This document shows positions 36,447 through 46,245 of a DNA stretch of 64,000 bases, in pieces. The notes below the pieces were generated by a model. The model was not told the origin of the DNA. It was given only the letters and a program-made list of their open reading frames with translations, and did no database searches. Position numbers and translations under genes: made by a program. Source of the stretch: a bacterium (GTDB lineage: Bacteria; Cyanobacteriota; Vampirovibrionia; Gastranaerophilales; Gastranaerophilaceae). The stretch is taken from assembly GCA_017480425.1 (NCBI GenBank), contig JAFVAR010000018.1, positions 1 through 64,000 on the forward strand, read 5' to 3'. The number at the start of each line of letters is the position of its first letter. Position 1 is the stretch's first letter.

Positions 36447-36649
36447 TTTTTCTCCAACTCTATACCATTATTATAACGATTTTTTTATAAATTTGTTCAA
36501 AAATATTAATTCAAATAGTTTAGTAGAAGATTTCCGCTATGTAAAAAAATCTTTGAATTAAACAGAAAATTTAAATATCGTAATATAAGTCTTCGGTTTA
36601 GTTGACATTGGTTTAATGGTTTAAATATAATTAATTTCGGAGGTATGTG

Positions 36650-37762
36650 ATGCCTAAGAATTTAATAGTTGGTGCCGGAATTTCAGGTGCGGTGCTTGCA
36701 AATTTAATAGCCGAAAAATCAGATGAGAAAGTTGTTGTAATAGACAGAAGAAAAGAATTAGCCGGCAATATATATGACTATAAGGATAAAGAAACCGGTA
36801 TAACGGTTCATAAATATGGACCGCATATTTTTCACACAAATAACAAAGAAGTTTGGGATTTTTTATCAAAATTTACAGAATGGCATTTTTTCTTTTTAAA
36901 GCCAAATGCTGTTTTTGAAGGAAATATTTGCACAATTCCTTTTAATTTAACAACTCTTTACGAAGTTTTTTCAGAGTCAATGGCTCAAAAAATTGAAGAA
37001 AAATTAATAAAAAATTACGGGTACGGCAAAAAAGTTCCGATTCTTGAATTGAAGGAAAATAAAGATGAAGATTTAAAATTTTTGGCTCAATATGTTTATG
37101 AGAATATGTTTAAAAACTATACGACTAAACAATGGGGGCTAAAGCCTGAAGAAATTGATCCTTCGGTCACGGCAAGAGTGCCTGTGTATATCAGTCATGA
37201 TAACAGATATTTCCAAGATAAATATCAAGGAATTCCTATGCACGGTTATACGGAGATGATTAAAAATATGCTTAATCACAAAAACATAACCGTGAAAATG
37301 AATACGGATTATAAAGATATTAGTGAAAAATATGACAGAGTATTTTATTCAGGTGCAATAGATGAATATTTCGATTATAAATACGGAGAACTTCCGTACA
37401 GAAGTTTGAAATTTGATGTTCAAACTATTAATAAGGAGTATTATCAAAAAGCTGTAGTTACAAATTATCCGAACAATTATGATTTTACAAGGATTACGGA
37501 GCACAAATACTTTTTAGATGAAAAATCCGATAAAACGATTATATCTGTTGAGTATCCGGAAAAATTTGAATTAGGTAAAAATGAAAGGTATTATCCGATA
37601 TCAAATCCTGAAAATCAAGCTTTGTATAACAAATATAAAACGGAAGCTGATAGTACGAAAGGTTTGTATTTTATAGGCAGATTAGGCGATTACAAATACT
37701 ATAATATGGATTTGGCAGTCGAAAAAGTGTTTAAATTTTACAATGAGGAGCTTAAAAAATGA
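36650..37762 (+). CDS. glf: UDP-galactopyranose mutase
   Basis: A 370-residue flavoenzyme that converts UDP-galactopyranose to UDP-galactofuranose. It has the FAD motif VGAGISGAVLANLIAE, KYGPHIFHTNNKEVW and the C-terminal IGRLGDYKYYNMD. ATG 36650 follows GGAGGT by 5 nt; a GTG one codon upstream also exists. The stop TGA overlaps the galE ATG. It heads the glycan cluster; a 203-nt AT-rich gap upstream holds its promoter. Confidence 0.96.
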   Translation: MPKNLIVGAGISGAVLANLIAEKSDEKVVVIDRRKELAGNIYDYKDKETGITVHKYGPHIFHTNNKEVWDFLSKFTEWHFFFLKPNAVFEGNICTIPFNLTTLYEVFSESMAQKIEEKLIKNYGYGKKVPILELKENKDEDLKFLAQYVYENMFKNYTTKQWGLKPEEIDPSVTARVPVYISHDNRYFQDKYQGIPMHGYTEMIKNMLNHKNITVKMNTDYKDISEKYDRVFYSGAIDEYFDYKYGELPYRSLKFDVQTINKEYYQKAVVTNYPNNYDFTRITEHKYFLDEKSDKTIISVEYPEKFELGKNERYYPISNPENQALYNKYKTEADSTKGLYFIGRLGDYKYYNMDLAVEKVFKFYNEELKK

Positions 37763-38748
37763 TTTTAGTAACAGGCGGTGCTGGATATATAGGAAGTCAC
37801 ACGGTAATTAATCTGTTAAATGCAGGAAAAGAAATCGTTGTGTTTGACAGTCTTGAAAACGGTCACATTGAAATTATTCAGGCTTTACAAAAAATTGGTG
37901 ATGTAAAATTTGTTAAAGGTGACTTGCGGAATATAGAAGATATTGAGGGCGTTTTTAAAAATTATAAAATTGATGCGGTTGTTCATTTTGCAGCATTTGC
38001 GCTTGTCGGCGAATCTGTGGAAAATCCTGCAAAATACTACAGAAACAATACTTTTGGTACATTAAATCTGTTAGATACAATGATTAAGCATGGATGTAAA
38101 AAGATTGTATTTTCATCAACCTGCGCAACGTATGGAAATCCGAATTATGTGCCCGTAGACGAAAAACACCCGCAAAATCCTGTCAGTCCTTATGGTTCAT
38201 CAAAACTAATGGTAGAGATGATAATGAATGATTACGATAAGGCATACGGATTAAAATCAATTAAACTCAGATATTTTAATGTCGCGGGGTGTGATAAGGA
38301 TTGCCGAGTCGGAGAATGGCATGAACCGGAGACTCACTTGATTCCGAATATTATTAAATCCACTTTTGGAGAAGGTAAAACGTTTAAGATATTCGGAGAT
38401 GATTATAACACACCTGACGGCACGTGTATTAGAGATTATGTTAATGTAGAGGATTTAGCCGAAGCTCACAGACTTGCTTTAGAATATTTGGAAAAAGAAA
38501 ATAAATCTAATGTATTTAATTTAGGAACAGAAAAAGGCGACAGTGTAAAAAACGTTTTTGATGTTTGTGAAAAAGTTTTGAACCAAAAAATTCCTGTAGA
38601 AGTTGTGTCCAGAAGGGATGGTGATGCAGAAGCTTTGTATGCAAATGCGAATAAGGTTAAAACTGTTTTGGGATGGAAACCTCAAAGAACAATAGAAGAC
38701 AGTATCAAAACGGCATACAGGTGGGAAGAAAAGATGGAGACTAAATAA
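37759..38748 (+). CDS. galE: UDP-glucose 4-epimerase
   Basis: A 329-residue SDR epimerase supplying UDP-galactose for glf. It has the NAD motif TGGAGYIGSHT, the catalytic YGSSK (serine in SSTCATYG, YxxxK at about residue 145) and RDYVNVEDLAEAH. Overlaps glf by 4 nt (ATGA) and is followed 1 nt later by the glycosyltransferase, so the three are one operon. Confidence 0.96.
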   Translation: MILVTGGAGYIGSHTVINLLNAGKEIVVFDSLENGHIEIIQALQKIGDVKFVKGDLRNIEDIEGVFKNYKIDAVVHFAAFALVGESVENPAKYYRNNTFGTLNLLDTMIKHGCKKIVFSSTCATYGNPNYVPVDEKHPQNPVSPYGSSKLMVEMIMNDYDKAYGLKSIKLRYFNVAGCDKDCRVGEWHEPETHLIPNIIKSTFGEGKTFKIFGDDYNTPDGTCIRDYVNVEDLAEAHRLALEYLEKENKSNVFNLGTEKGDSVKNVFDVCEKVLNQKIPVEVVSRRDGDAEALYANANKVKTVLGWKPQRTIEDSIKTAYRWEEKMETK

Positions 38749-38749
38749 A

Positions 38750-40627
38750 GTGGCAAAGGTTTCGGTAATAATACCCGTATATAATGCGGAAAAAACATTG
38801 GAAAGATGCTTGGATGCTTTAATAAATCAAACATTCAGTGATTTTGAAGTTATTTGTGTAAACGACGGTTCTAAAGATAATTCTTGGGAAGTTTTGGAAA
38901 AATACAGCAATAAGGATTCAAGAATAAAAGCTTTTAATCTGGAAAACCACGGTGTTGCATACACAAGGAATTTTGCAATTTCAAAAATGAGCGGAAAGTA
39001 TTTGATGTTCTGTGATGCGGATGACTGGTATGAGCCTTCTATGATTGAAGAAATGGTTAATACCATAGAAGAGCGGAATGTTGATGTTGTAATGTGTGAT
39101 GCTAATGTTATTGACATTGCAAATGGCGAAATTCAAAAAGAAGGCGATAAAAAATATGTTGGCATTAATTTATTAGGAGATTATAACTTAAATACCGAAA
39201 TAGTTGAAAAAATTAATGTAGTTTTATGGAATAAAATATTTAAAAAAGAGTTAATAGATAAATATAAAATCAATTATCCTAATAAATATGAACATGACGA
39301 TATGGGTTTTGTTTATATGTATTTAGCTATTGCAAAAACATATTTTGGATTAAATAAAAAGCTTTATAATTATATTATCGGCAATGAAAAGTCCATTATG
39401 GGAAAAAATCTTACAAGTACAAATTATGGTAAAGAGTTTGATTTTATTTATGCTTTTAAATTTGTTTTTGATTTTATACAAAAACTTGAAAAACCGGAAT
39501 ATGATTATTTTATTAAAAAAAGATTTAGGGATTATTTCCTTCATTATATACAATTTTTAAATAATAAGCAGCAAAAAGAAGCCTTATCTATAATCCAAAA
39601 ATATATTTTGGAATCAGGATATTTTAAAGATAATAATCCTAAAGAAATAGAGTATATAAAAGAAGCAAAAAACGTAAAACGATGTAAAGAATTGCTAAAA
39701 TATGGTAAGTTGAATCCGCTTGAAAAAATTTTTTCTGTAAAAAATAACGGTAACAAAAAAGTTATACGTTTATTTGGCTTAAAGTTAAAAATCAAAAGAA
39801 AACAATTTTGTAAAAGTACAAAAATCTTTATTGTATATCATAAGCCTTATGCATTATTTAGGAATGATATTTGCACTCCGATTAATGCAGGTCGTTATAA
39901 TGTGAACGATATTAATAATCATTATTTAACAGAAGAAGAAAAACAATGGATGAAGAAGAGTACAATAGGTGATGATTCTGGGGAAAACATATCAGAATTA
40001 AATAAGTTTTTAAGTGAATATACTGCAATTTATTGGGTATGGAAAAATTATGAAAAAATAGGAAATCCTGACACAATAGGCTTTATGCATTATAGAACCC
40101 TCTTTATGCTGCACAGATATCCGCAATATGATGATAATTATTTGGATAGTTGCGGTTATAAAGAAGGTTATATATGTTATTTGATGTATATATACAGAGC
40201 AATTACGGGTGGTTGGGTGCGTAATATAAAATCTCAATATGAATGCTATAAAGGTGTTCCAGGTGGGCATAATATCATATTTTATGATGCGCTTTTGGAT
40301 ATATTTAAAACAAAATTCAAAAAGGATTATAAAAGTTTTTATAAATGGAGTATGACACCTAACAAAGGCGGTCCGTTTAAAAATATGTTTATTATGCGTA
40401 AAGAAGACTTTTTTAAGTTATGTGAGTGGATTTTTCCGATTTTATTTGAACTTCTGGATAAATTTAAGAATTATGCATATCAGGATGGTTCTGAAAAGCG
40501 TAACTTTGCTTGGCTGACAGAACTTTTAACTGCATATTGGATTGATAAAAATATTGGTCAAAAGAATTGTCATGAAACCTCAGCTTTTCGCCCGATTGCG
40601 GAAAGTAGAGAGTTAGTTGAGGTGTAG
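38750..40627 (+). CDS. Two-domain glycosyltransferase (GT2 + DUF4422)
   Basis: A 625-residue fusion. Residues 1-230 are a GT2 enzyme (VSVIIPVYNAEKTLERCLDA, FCDADDWYEP with DxD). After a hinge ending in LFGLKLKIKRK, residues 361-610 are a DUF4422 capsular-polysaccharide transferase domain (VYHKPYALFRNDICTPI, GFMHYRTLF). It starts at GTG with GGAG 10 nt before. Probably adds two sugars to the surface glycan. Acceptor and donor are unknown. Confidence 0.9.
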   Translation: MAKVSVIIPVYNAEKTLERCLDALINQTFSDFEVICVNDGSKDNSWEVLEKYSNKDSRIKAFNLENHGVAYTRNFAISKMSGKYLMFCDADDWYEPSMIEEMVNTIEERNVDVVMCDANVIDIANGEIQKEGDKKYVGINLLGDYNLNTEIVEKINVVLWNKIFKKELIDKYKINYPNKYEHDDMGFVYMYLAIAKTYFGLNKKLYNYIIGNEKSIMGKNLTSTNYGKEFDFIYAFKFVFDFIQKLEKPEYDYFIKKRFRDYFLHYIQFLNNKQQKEALSIIQKYILESGYFKDNNPKEIEYIKEAKNVKRCKELLKYGKLNPLEKIFSVKNNGNKKVIRLFGLKLKIKRKQFCKSTKIFIVYHKPYALFRNDICTPINAGRYNVNDINNHYLTEEEKQWMKKSTIGDDSGENISELNKFLSEYTAIYWVWKNYEKIGNPDTIGFMHYRTLFMLHRYPQYDDNYLDSCGYKEGYICYLMYIYRAITGGWVRNIKSQYECYKGVPGGHNIIFYDALLDIFKTKFKKDYKSFYKWSMTPNKGGPFKNMFIMRKEDFFKLCEWIFPILFELLDKFKNYAYQDGSEKRNFAWLTELLTAYWIDKNIGQKNCHETSAFRPIAESRELVEV

Positions 40628-40628
40628 T

Positions 40629-40890
40629 TTGTCAAGTTCCGTTTCAGAAGAAAAAAATAAAACTGTTATAAAGTCATATTTTCAAGGAAGTTCGATTCCT
40701 GTCATTTTTGGGTGTGACGGAAATTATGTACATTGTCTTAGTGTTGCAATTATGTACAAGAATTAATAAACCAAAAATAAGAAAGTTAAAATGTTTTTTA
40801 CAAAATATATTTTCAGCAGTAAACAAAACAGAAAGTAATAAAAAATATAAAGTAATAACTATACTAGGATTTAAAATAAAATTTGTATAA
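40629..40890 (+). pseudogene. Remnant of a GT8 glycosyltransferase
   Basis: The 5' part (40629-40766) translates to 45 residues ending in a stop and includes IPVIFGCDGNYVHCLSVAI, the characteristic N-terminus of GT8 enzymes. In a different frame, the following stretch reads KYKVITILGFKIKFV and a stop at 40890, like the tail of the neighbouring transferases. The two ends are joined without the roughly 250-residue middle, so an internal deletion plus frameshift is the simplest reading. It lies directly after the GT2-DUF4422 gene and before an intact GT8 gene. Confidence 0.7.
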
Positions 40891-40970
40891 GATAGTAAAT
40901 AAAAAGAATGGAAAAAGAGAAATTTAATAACAGTTTAGGTTAAAAGTTTCTAAAATGAGAAAGTGTATAT

Positions 40971-42038
40971 ATGAATATTGATAAAAAAAATGCATTGTTA
41001 CTTATGGCAGTTACAGGAAATTATTTATTTTCTGCAGCGAATGTGTTGCTTGGTATAAAAAAATATTCGCCAAATATGTTCGACCATATTGTTATATATA
41101 CGGATAAACAGGCCAAAGAGTGTGACAAGCAAGCAATCTCAAAGATTTTTGATGTTGAATTTAAGATATATGATTTTCAGTTAGATTCTCAAAAGGACAG
41201 ATTACGTTTAATTTATTATTCAAACATGACTTATGCAAGATTTGAAGCTTTTACGTATTTGAATGAGTATAAAAAAGTTTTCTGGTTAGATTCAGATTTA
41301 CTTATAACGGGAGATATTTCAGGGCTTTTAAATTATGGCGATAAGTGCGGGCTTTCAATGTCGTTGGACTTGTATCCATACCCTAAAGGACATTCAATTA
41401 GGGCATTCTTTGTAAACCCTGTTCCTGACTATGATATGAGTGCTACTGCTTATGCAACAGGTATTATCATATTTTCAGACAAATTACCTAATCCTTTAGA
41501 ATTAAGGGAATATTTATATAAACAAACCAATAAATATTCTTCATATTTAAAATATGCAGAACAAGGTATTTTGCACATGATGGCTCAAGATTACAATATT
41601 GAAATTGAAGAATTTCCTAAGACAATATATCATGAATTTGTCGGTGATAACTATAAAGATGCAAAAATAACACACCTCCTTGGTACATCAAAGCCATGGC
41701 AGCAATATGAATTTGGAGCATTTGATGAATGGTATGAAAATCATATAGAGTGGATTAATCTTGGTGGTAGTGAATGTGAAATTTTTGAAAATTTGCTTTG
41801 TAGTGTTTCTTATAGAGAAGTATTTCACGGTAAAACACGTTACCAGAATATAATGCAAAAAGTGCTCTTTAGTTGTCATAATTTATCAAAGTTAAAAAGG
41901 CAGTTTTTAAAATATAGAATCTTGTCTAATTTTAAATTTTTACCAAAGCATGAGTGTTATGTCAAACGTAAAAAATTGATAAATACAAAAATAAGTATAG
42001 TTAAGAATTATTTAAAATCAGAGGAGAAATATGACTAA
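40971..42038 (+). CDS. GT8-like glycosyltransferase
   Basis: A 355-residue retaining glycosyltransferase of the GT8/glycogenin fold. It has a start similar to that family (LLMAVTGNYLFSAANVLLG), the DxD metal site VFWLDSDLLITGD near residue 105 and the later GIIIFSDKLPN and ATYATG-like patterns. The C-terminus is basic. It overlaps uxs by 8 nt. Sugar donor is unknown; the neighbouring uxs would make xylose available. Confidence 0.85.
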   Translation: MNIDKKNALLLMAVTGNYLFSAANVLLGIKKYSPNMFDHIVIYTDKQAKECDKQAISKIFDVEFKIYDFQLDSQKDRLRLIYYSNMTYARFEAFTYLNEYKKVFWLDSDLLITGDISGLLNYGDKCGLSMSLDLYPYPKGHSIRAFFVNPVPDYDMSATAYATGIIIFSDKLPNPLELREYLYKQTNKYSSYLKYAEQGILHMMAQDYNIEIEEFPKTIYHEFVGDNYKDAKITHLLGTSKPWQQYEFGAFDEWYENHIEWINLGGSECEIFENLLCSVSYREVFHGKTRYQNIMQKVLFSCHNLSKLKRQFLKYRILSNFKFLPKHECYVKRKKLINTKISIVKNYLKSEEKYD

Positions 42039-43014
42039 AACAATCTTAATAACAGGCGGAACAGGTTTTATAGGTTCAAATCTTTGTAAAAGACTTATAA
42101 AAGATGAAAATAACAGAATTATTTGTGTAGATAATAATTACACAGGTACTTTAGATAACGTAAGTGAATTATTGGATAATCCGCGTTTCAAATTCATTGA
42201 ACACGATATTATTGAGCCTTTAAATATTGATGAAAAAATTGATGAAATATACAACCTTGCGTGTCCTGCGTCTCCTCCTGCTTATCAGGGAGATAAAGCC
42301 GTATTTACGACAAAAACTTGTGTATATGGTGCTGTAAATATGCTGGAGCTTGCAAGAAGAAACAATGCCAAAATTCTTGAATCTTCTACAAGTGAAATCT
42401 ATGGCGAACCTCTTGTTCATCCTCAAATTGAAACTTATAGAGGGAATGTTAATCCTATAGGAATTCGCTCATGTTATGACGAAGGCAAAAGATGCGCCGA
42501 AAGCTTGTTTTTTGACTATAACAGAATCTATGGTGTAAAGATAAAAGTTATTCGTATATTTAACACCTATGGCCCTATGATGGATCCAAATGACGGAAGG
42601 GTGGTATCCAACTTTATCTGTCAGGCGCTCAGAGGTGAAGATTTAACAATATATGGTGACGGCTCTCAAACTCGCTCATTCTGTTACGTTGATGATTTAG
42701 TTGAAGTAATTACAAGAGTGATGGCATCTGAAGATGATTTCCTTGGGCCTGTAAATACGGGAAATCCCGGAGAATTTACAATTAAAGAACTTGCAGATTT
42801 AGTCAGAGAAAAAGTAAATCCTGAGTTAAAGGTTATATATAAACCACTTCCGTCGGATGATCCGACTCAAAGAAGACCGGATATCACGCTTGCAAAAACA
42901 AAATTCGGCTGGGAACCGAAGGTAAAATTGAGTGAAGGTTTAGATATGACAATAGAATACTTTTCAAAAAGAATAAATAGACCAGTTAAAAATAAAGAAT
43001 TACAAAGAGTATAA
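42031..43014 (+). CDS. uxs: UDP-glucuronate decarboxylase (UDP-xylose synthase)
   Basis: A 327-residue SDR enzyme making UDP-xylose from UDP-glucuronate. It has TGGTGFIGSNLCKRL, the decarboxylase-type IYNLACPASPPAYQ and TTKTCVYGAVNMLELARR, and RIFNTYGPMMDPNDGRVVSN. Preceded by GAGGAG inside the GT8 end, and followed 13 nt later by ugd, which makes its substrate. Distinguishing UXS from dTDP-glucose dehydratase rests on the ACPASP block. Confidence 0.92.
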   Translation: MTKTILITGGTGFIGSNLCKRLIKDENNRIICVDNNYTGTLDNVSELLDNPRFKFIEHDIIEPLNIDEKIDEIYNLACPASPPAYQGDKAVFTTKTCVYGAVNMLELARRNNAKILESSTSEIYGEPLVHPQIETYRGNVNPIGIRSCYDEGKRCAESLFFDYNRIYGVKIKVIRIFNTYGPMMDPNDGRVVSNFICQALRGEDLTIYGDGSQTRSFCYVDDLVEVITRVMASEDDFLGPVNTGNPGEFTIKELADLVREKVNPELKVIYKPLPSDDPTQRRPDITLAKTKFGWEPKVKLSEGLDMTIEYFSKRINRPVKNKELQRV

Positions 43015-43027
43015 AGGAGAAATATAA

Positions 43028-44353
43028 ATGAAAGTTTGTGTAATCGGCACAGGATATGTAGGATTAGTTGTAGGAACCTGTCTTGCTGAAATGGGTAATG
43101 ATGTTATTTGTATAGATAATAATGAAGCAAAATTAAATGATTTAAAAAGGGGAATCGTTCCTATTTATGAACCCGGTTTGGATGAACTTATTAAGGTTAA
43201 TGTTTCAGAAAACAGATTGTTCTTTTCTTCGGATTTAAAAACTGCGGTCGAAAAATCTGAGATTTGCTTTATTGCAGTTGGCACTCCCCAAGGAGAAGAC
43301 GGAAGCGCTGATTTAAAATATGTTTATCAAGTTGCAGAAAGTATTGGCGAATCAATTAACGGATATAAAGTTATTGTTGATAAATCGACCGTTCCTGTCT
43401 GAACTGCCGAAAATGTTACTGCAATAATACGCAGTAAGACAAATCATCCGTTTGATGTTGTATCAAATCCGGAATTTTTAAAACAAGGTGCTGCAGTGGA
43501 CGACTTTTTAAAACCGGACAGAGTTGTAATAGGTTCAAATTCGGACAGAGCAACAAAAATTATGCAGGAGCTTTATGCACCGTTTTTGAGAACAGGTAAT
43601 CCCGTAATTATAATGGATGTTAAGTCTGCTGAAATGACAAAGTATGCTGCAAATTCATTCTTGGCGGTAAAAATTTCTTACGCAAACGAAATTGCAAACA
43701 TATGTGAAAAAGTCGGTGCAGATGCTGAGATGGTAAGAATCGGGATGTGTGCTGATAAGCGAATTGGTTCACAATTCTTATTCCCGGGGTTGGGTTATGG
43801 CGGAAGCTGCTTCCCGAAAGACGTAAAAGCTCTTACAAAGACTGCAATTGATAACGGTTGTGATTATACAATGCTTAAGGCGGCTGATGATATCAATAAA
43901 AAACAAAGACAAATTTTTATAGACAAGATACTTTCAAGATTTGGTTCTAACCTTTTAGGAAAAACATTTGCTGTTTGGGGCTTGGCTTTTAAACCAAAAA
44001 CTAATGATATGAGAGAAGCTCCCGCAATTACAATTATTAATGCATTGCTGGAGCATGGTGCAAAGATTCAGGCATATGACCCCAAAGCATATGATTGTGC
44101 AGAATTTTATTTCGGAAACAGTATATCATATGCAAAATCTTCTTATGAAGCACTTCAAAATGCAGATGCTCTTTTGCTTTTGACTGAGTGGAACGAGTTC
44201 AGAAGACCTGATTTTGACAAGATTAAAGATATGTTAAAACAGCCTGTAATCTTTGACGGTAGAAATCAATATGATGCAAAAAGGCTTTCTGAAAGAGGAA
44301 TTGAATACGTATGCGTCGGCAGACCTACAGAAAGAGAACTTTTAACTGTATAA
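43028..44353 (+). pseudogene. ugd: UDP-glucose 6-dehydrogenase with in-frame UGA
   Basis: The reading frame covers 441 codons of UDP-glucose dehydrogenase, making UDP-glucuronate. The N-terminal part has GTGYVGLVVGTCLAEMG and DKSTVPV; the C-terminal part has NPEFLKQGAA, GYGGSCFPKD with the catalytic cysteine, and the GRNQYD end. Codon 125 (43400-43402) is TGA where the family has the glycine of STVPVGT; GGA to TGA is one change. No other defect is visible. Either a fresh nonsense mutation, a sequence error or readthrough; UGA ends other genes here (glf), so it is not a general reassignment. Confidence 0.85.
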
Positions 44354-44365
44354 AAAGGAAAATAA

Positions 44366-46189
44366 ATGAAACTTAATGCGACAACCGCTCAAAATTCTTT
44401 TAAATACGGATGGTTATTATCAAGAATAATGCCTTATATAAAACCGTACTGGTTTAGAATATTTTTAGGATTTGCTATCGCAATTCCACTGGGGCTTTTG
44501 GACGGCGTTACAGCTTTTGCGCTAAAACCTTATATGGATTATGTAATCGGAGGAAAAGCATTTGAATTTACACTCCTGAATCATAATTTTGTAATAACAA
44601 GCTTACAAATGTCTTATATATTGCCGATAGGTGTAATTTTATTTGCGGCATTTCAAGGTGTATTAAGATATTTAAACGGATATCTTTCAAGTTGGACGAG
44701 CGCTCATATTACTAATGACGTTAAGTTTGATTTATTTGAAAGATTAATACATATGCATCCGCAGTTTTTTGATGAAAATTCGTCAGGTATAATCATTTCA
44801 CGTTATATGGGCGATCCGGGAACGGCTTCAGCAGGAATTGTTGATAATATTAAAACTATAACAACCAGTTTTTTTGGTGCTCTTGGACTTATTGCGGTTA
44901 TGATATACAGTTCTTGGCAGCTTGCAATAATCGGAGTTGTGGTTCTTTGTGTTGCGTTTTTACCGGTTGCACTGATAAGAAAGCGTATTAAAGAAGCTTC
45001 AAATAAAAATATGGTTATTGGCGGAAATATTACTACTAATATTAACGAAACATATAACGGTAACAAGGTTATGGCTGCGTATGGTTTGCAGGATAGGCAG
45101 AATAAGTATTTTCGGGAACAAGTCTGGAAGTCATATAATATCGGAATGTCTTTATACAAGCGTTCCGGTTGGATGTCTCCGCTTATGTACTTAATTGCAT
45201 CTTTTGGTATTGCAACAGTGCTGGGAGTCGGAACATACTTGATAAATTCAGGTCAGATGACAGCCGGAGCGTTTGCATCTTTTGTAACCTCTTTACTTTT
45301 GTTATATAAGCCTGTTAAAACTCTTGGAAATACACTTACGGGGATTCAAAATATATTTGTTGCAATGGGCAGAGTTTTTGAACTTTTTGATTTAAAGCCT
45401 GAAATAGTAGATTCTCCGAATGCAAGAAAACTTGAAGGTTTGAATAGTTCTATAGAATTTGACCATGTTTATTTTGAATATATTCCGAATCATTTGGTAT
45501 TAAAGGATTTAACTTTATCGGTAAAAAAGAATGAAACACTTGCAATAGTCGGTAATTCCGGCGGAGGAAAATCAACTCTTGTAAATCTTATACCGAGATT
45601 TTATGATATCAAATCAGGTTCAATAAAATTTGACGGTGTTGATATTAAAGAATATACGATTGAATCTTTAAGAAAAAATATTTCAATGGTATTTCAGGAT
45701 AACTTTTTATATTCAGGTTCAATTCGTGAAAATATTATGATGGGTAATCCGAATGCTAGCGAAGAAGAACTGGATATGGCAATTCGGTCGGCGCATTTGC
45801 AGGATATGATAAAAGAGCTTCCTGATGGGCTTGAAACGATTCTTGGAGAAAGAGGATTAACACTTTCAGGCGGTCAAAGGCAGAGAGTTGCAATTGCAAG
45901 GGCAATGCTCAGAAATTCACCTATTGTAATTTTGGATGAAGCAACATCGGCTCTGGATAATGAGTCTGAGGCAATTGTTCAAAAAGCAATGGATAATTTA
46001 ATGAAAAACAGAACAGTGTTTATTATTGCTCACAGACTTTCAACTATTAAAAATGCTGACAGAATTGCGGTAATAAATGAAGGTGAACTTGTTGAACTCG
46101 GTACTCATGATGAATTAATGAGAATTCAGGATGGTCAATATAAAGCACTTTATGATATGCAATTTAAAAGACAGGAATTGAAAGTTTAA
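44366..46189 (+). CDS. ABC exporter, MsbA-like (membrane and ATPase fused)
   Basis: A 607-residue half-transporter. Six membrane helices fill about residues 20-330, then the ATPase has Walker A GNSGGGKST, signature LSGGQRQRVAIARAM and Walker B IVILDEATSALD. It resembles MsbA and other lipid/oligosaccharide-flipping exporters. Its place directly after ugd suggests it moves a lipid-linked glycan made by this cluster. AAGGAAAATAA precedes the ATG. Exact substrate unknown. Confidence 0.88.
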   Translation: MKLNATTAQNSFKYGWLLSRIMPYIKPYWFRIFLGFAIAIPLGLLDGVTAFALKPYMDYVIGGKAFEFTLLNHNFVITSLQMSYILPIGVILFAAFQGVLRYLNGYLSSWTSAHITNDVKFDLFERLIHMHPQFFDENSSGIIISRYMGDPGTASAGIVDNIKTITTSFFGALGLIAVMIYSSWQLAIIGVVVLCVAFLPVALIRKRIKEASNKNMVIGGNITTNINETYNGNKVMAAYGLQDRQNKYFREQVWKSYNIGMSLYKRSGWMSPLMYLIASFGIATVLGVGTYLINSGQMTAGAFASFVTSLLLLYKPVKTLGNTLTGIQNIFVAMGRVFELFDLKPEIVDSPNARKLEGLNSSIEFDHVYFEYIPNHLVLKDLTLSVKKNETLAIVGNSGGGKSTLVNLIPRFYDIKSGSIKFDGVDIKEYTIESLRKNISMVFQDNFLYSGSIRENIMMGNPNASEEELDMAIRSAHLQDMIKELPDGLETILGERGLTLSGGQRQRVAIARAMLRNSPIVILDEATSALDNESEAIVQKAMDNLMKNRTVFIIAHRLSTIKNADRIAVINEGELVELGTHDELMRIQDGQYKALYDMQFKRQELKV

Positions 46190-46211
46190 TTTTTAAATAT
46201 AAAACAAATAA

Positions 46212-46239
46212 TTGACCAGTTTAAAAATATTGATAAAAT
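46212..46239 (+). promoter_or_regulatory. Promoter of the GH35 gene, predicted leaderless
   Basis: TTGACC (46212-46217), 16 nt, TAAAAT (46234-46239), then 6 nt and the ATG. The surrounding word GATAAAATAGTAAT recurs in the promoter at 59354. Confidence 0.65.
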
Positions 46240-46245
46240 AGTAAT

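Noticed and set aside
40708-40890. A 60-residue ORF as an independent gene
   Set aside because: Its first part overlaps the GT8 N-terminal remnant in another frame and its end is a transferase tail, so it is better explained as part of a pseudogene.
43028-43402. Genetic code with UGA as glycine
   Set aside because: glf and the gene at 25124 end in UGA, overlapping the next start, so UGA is a normal stop here.
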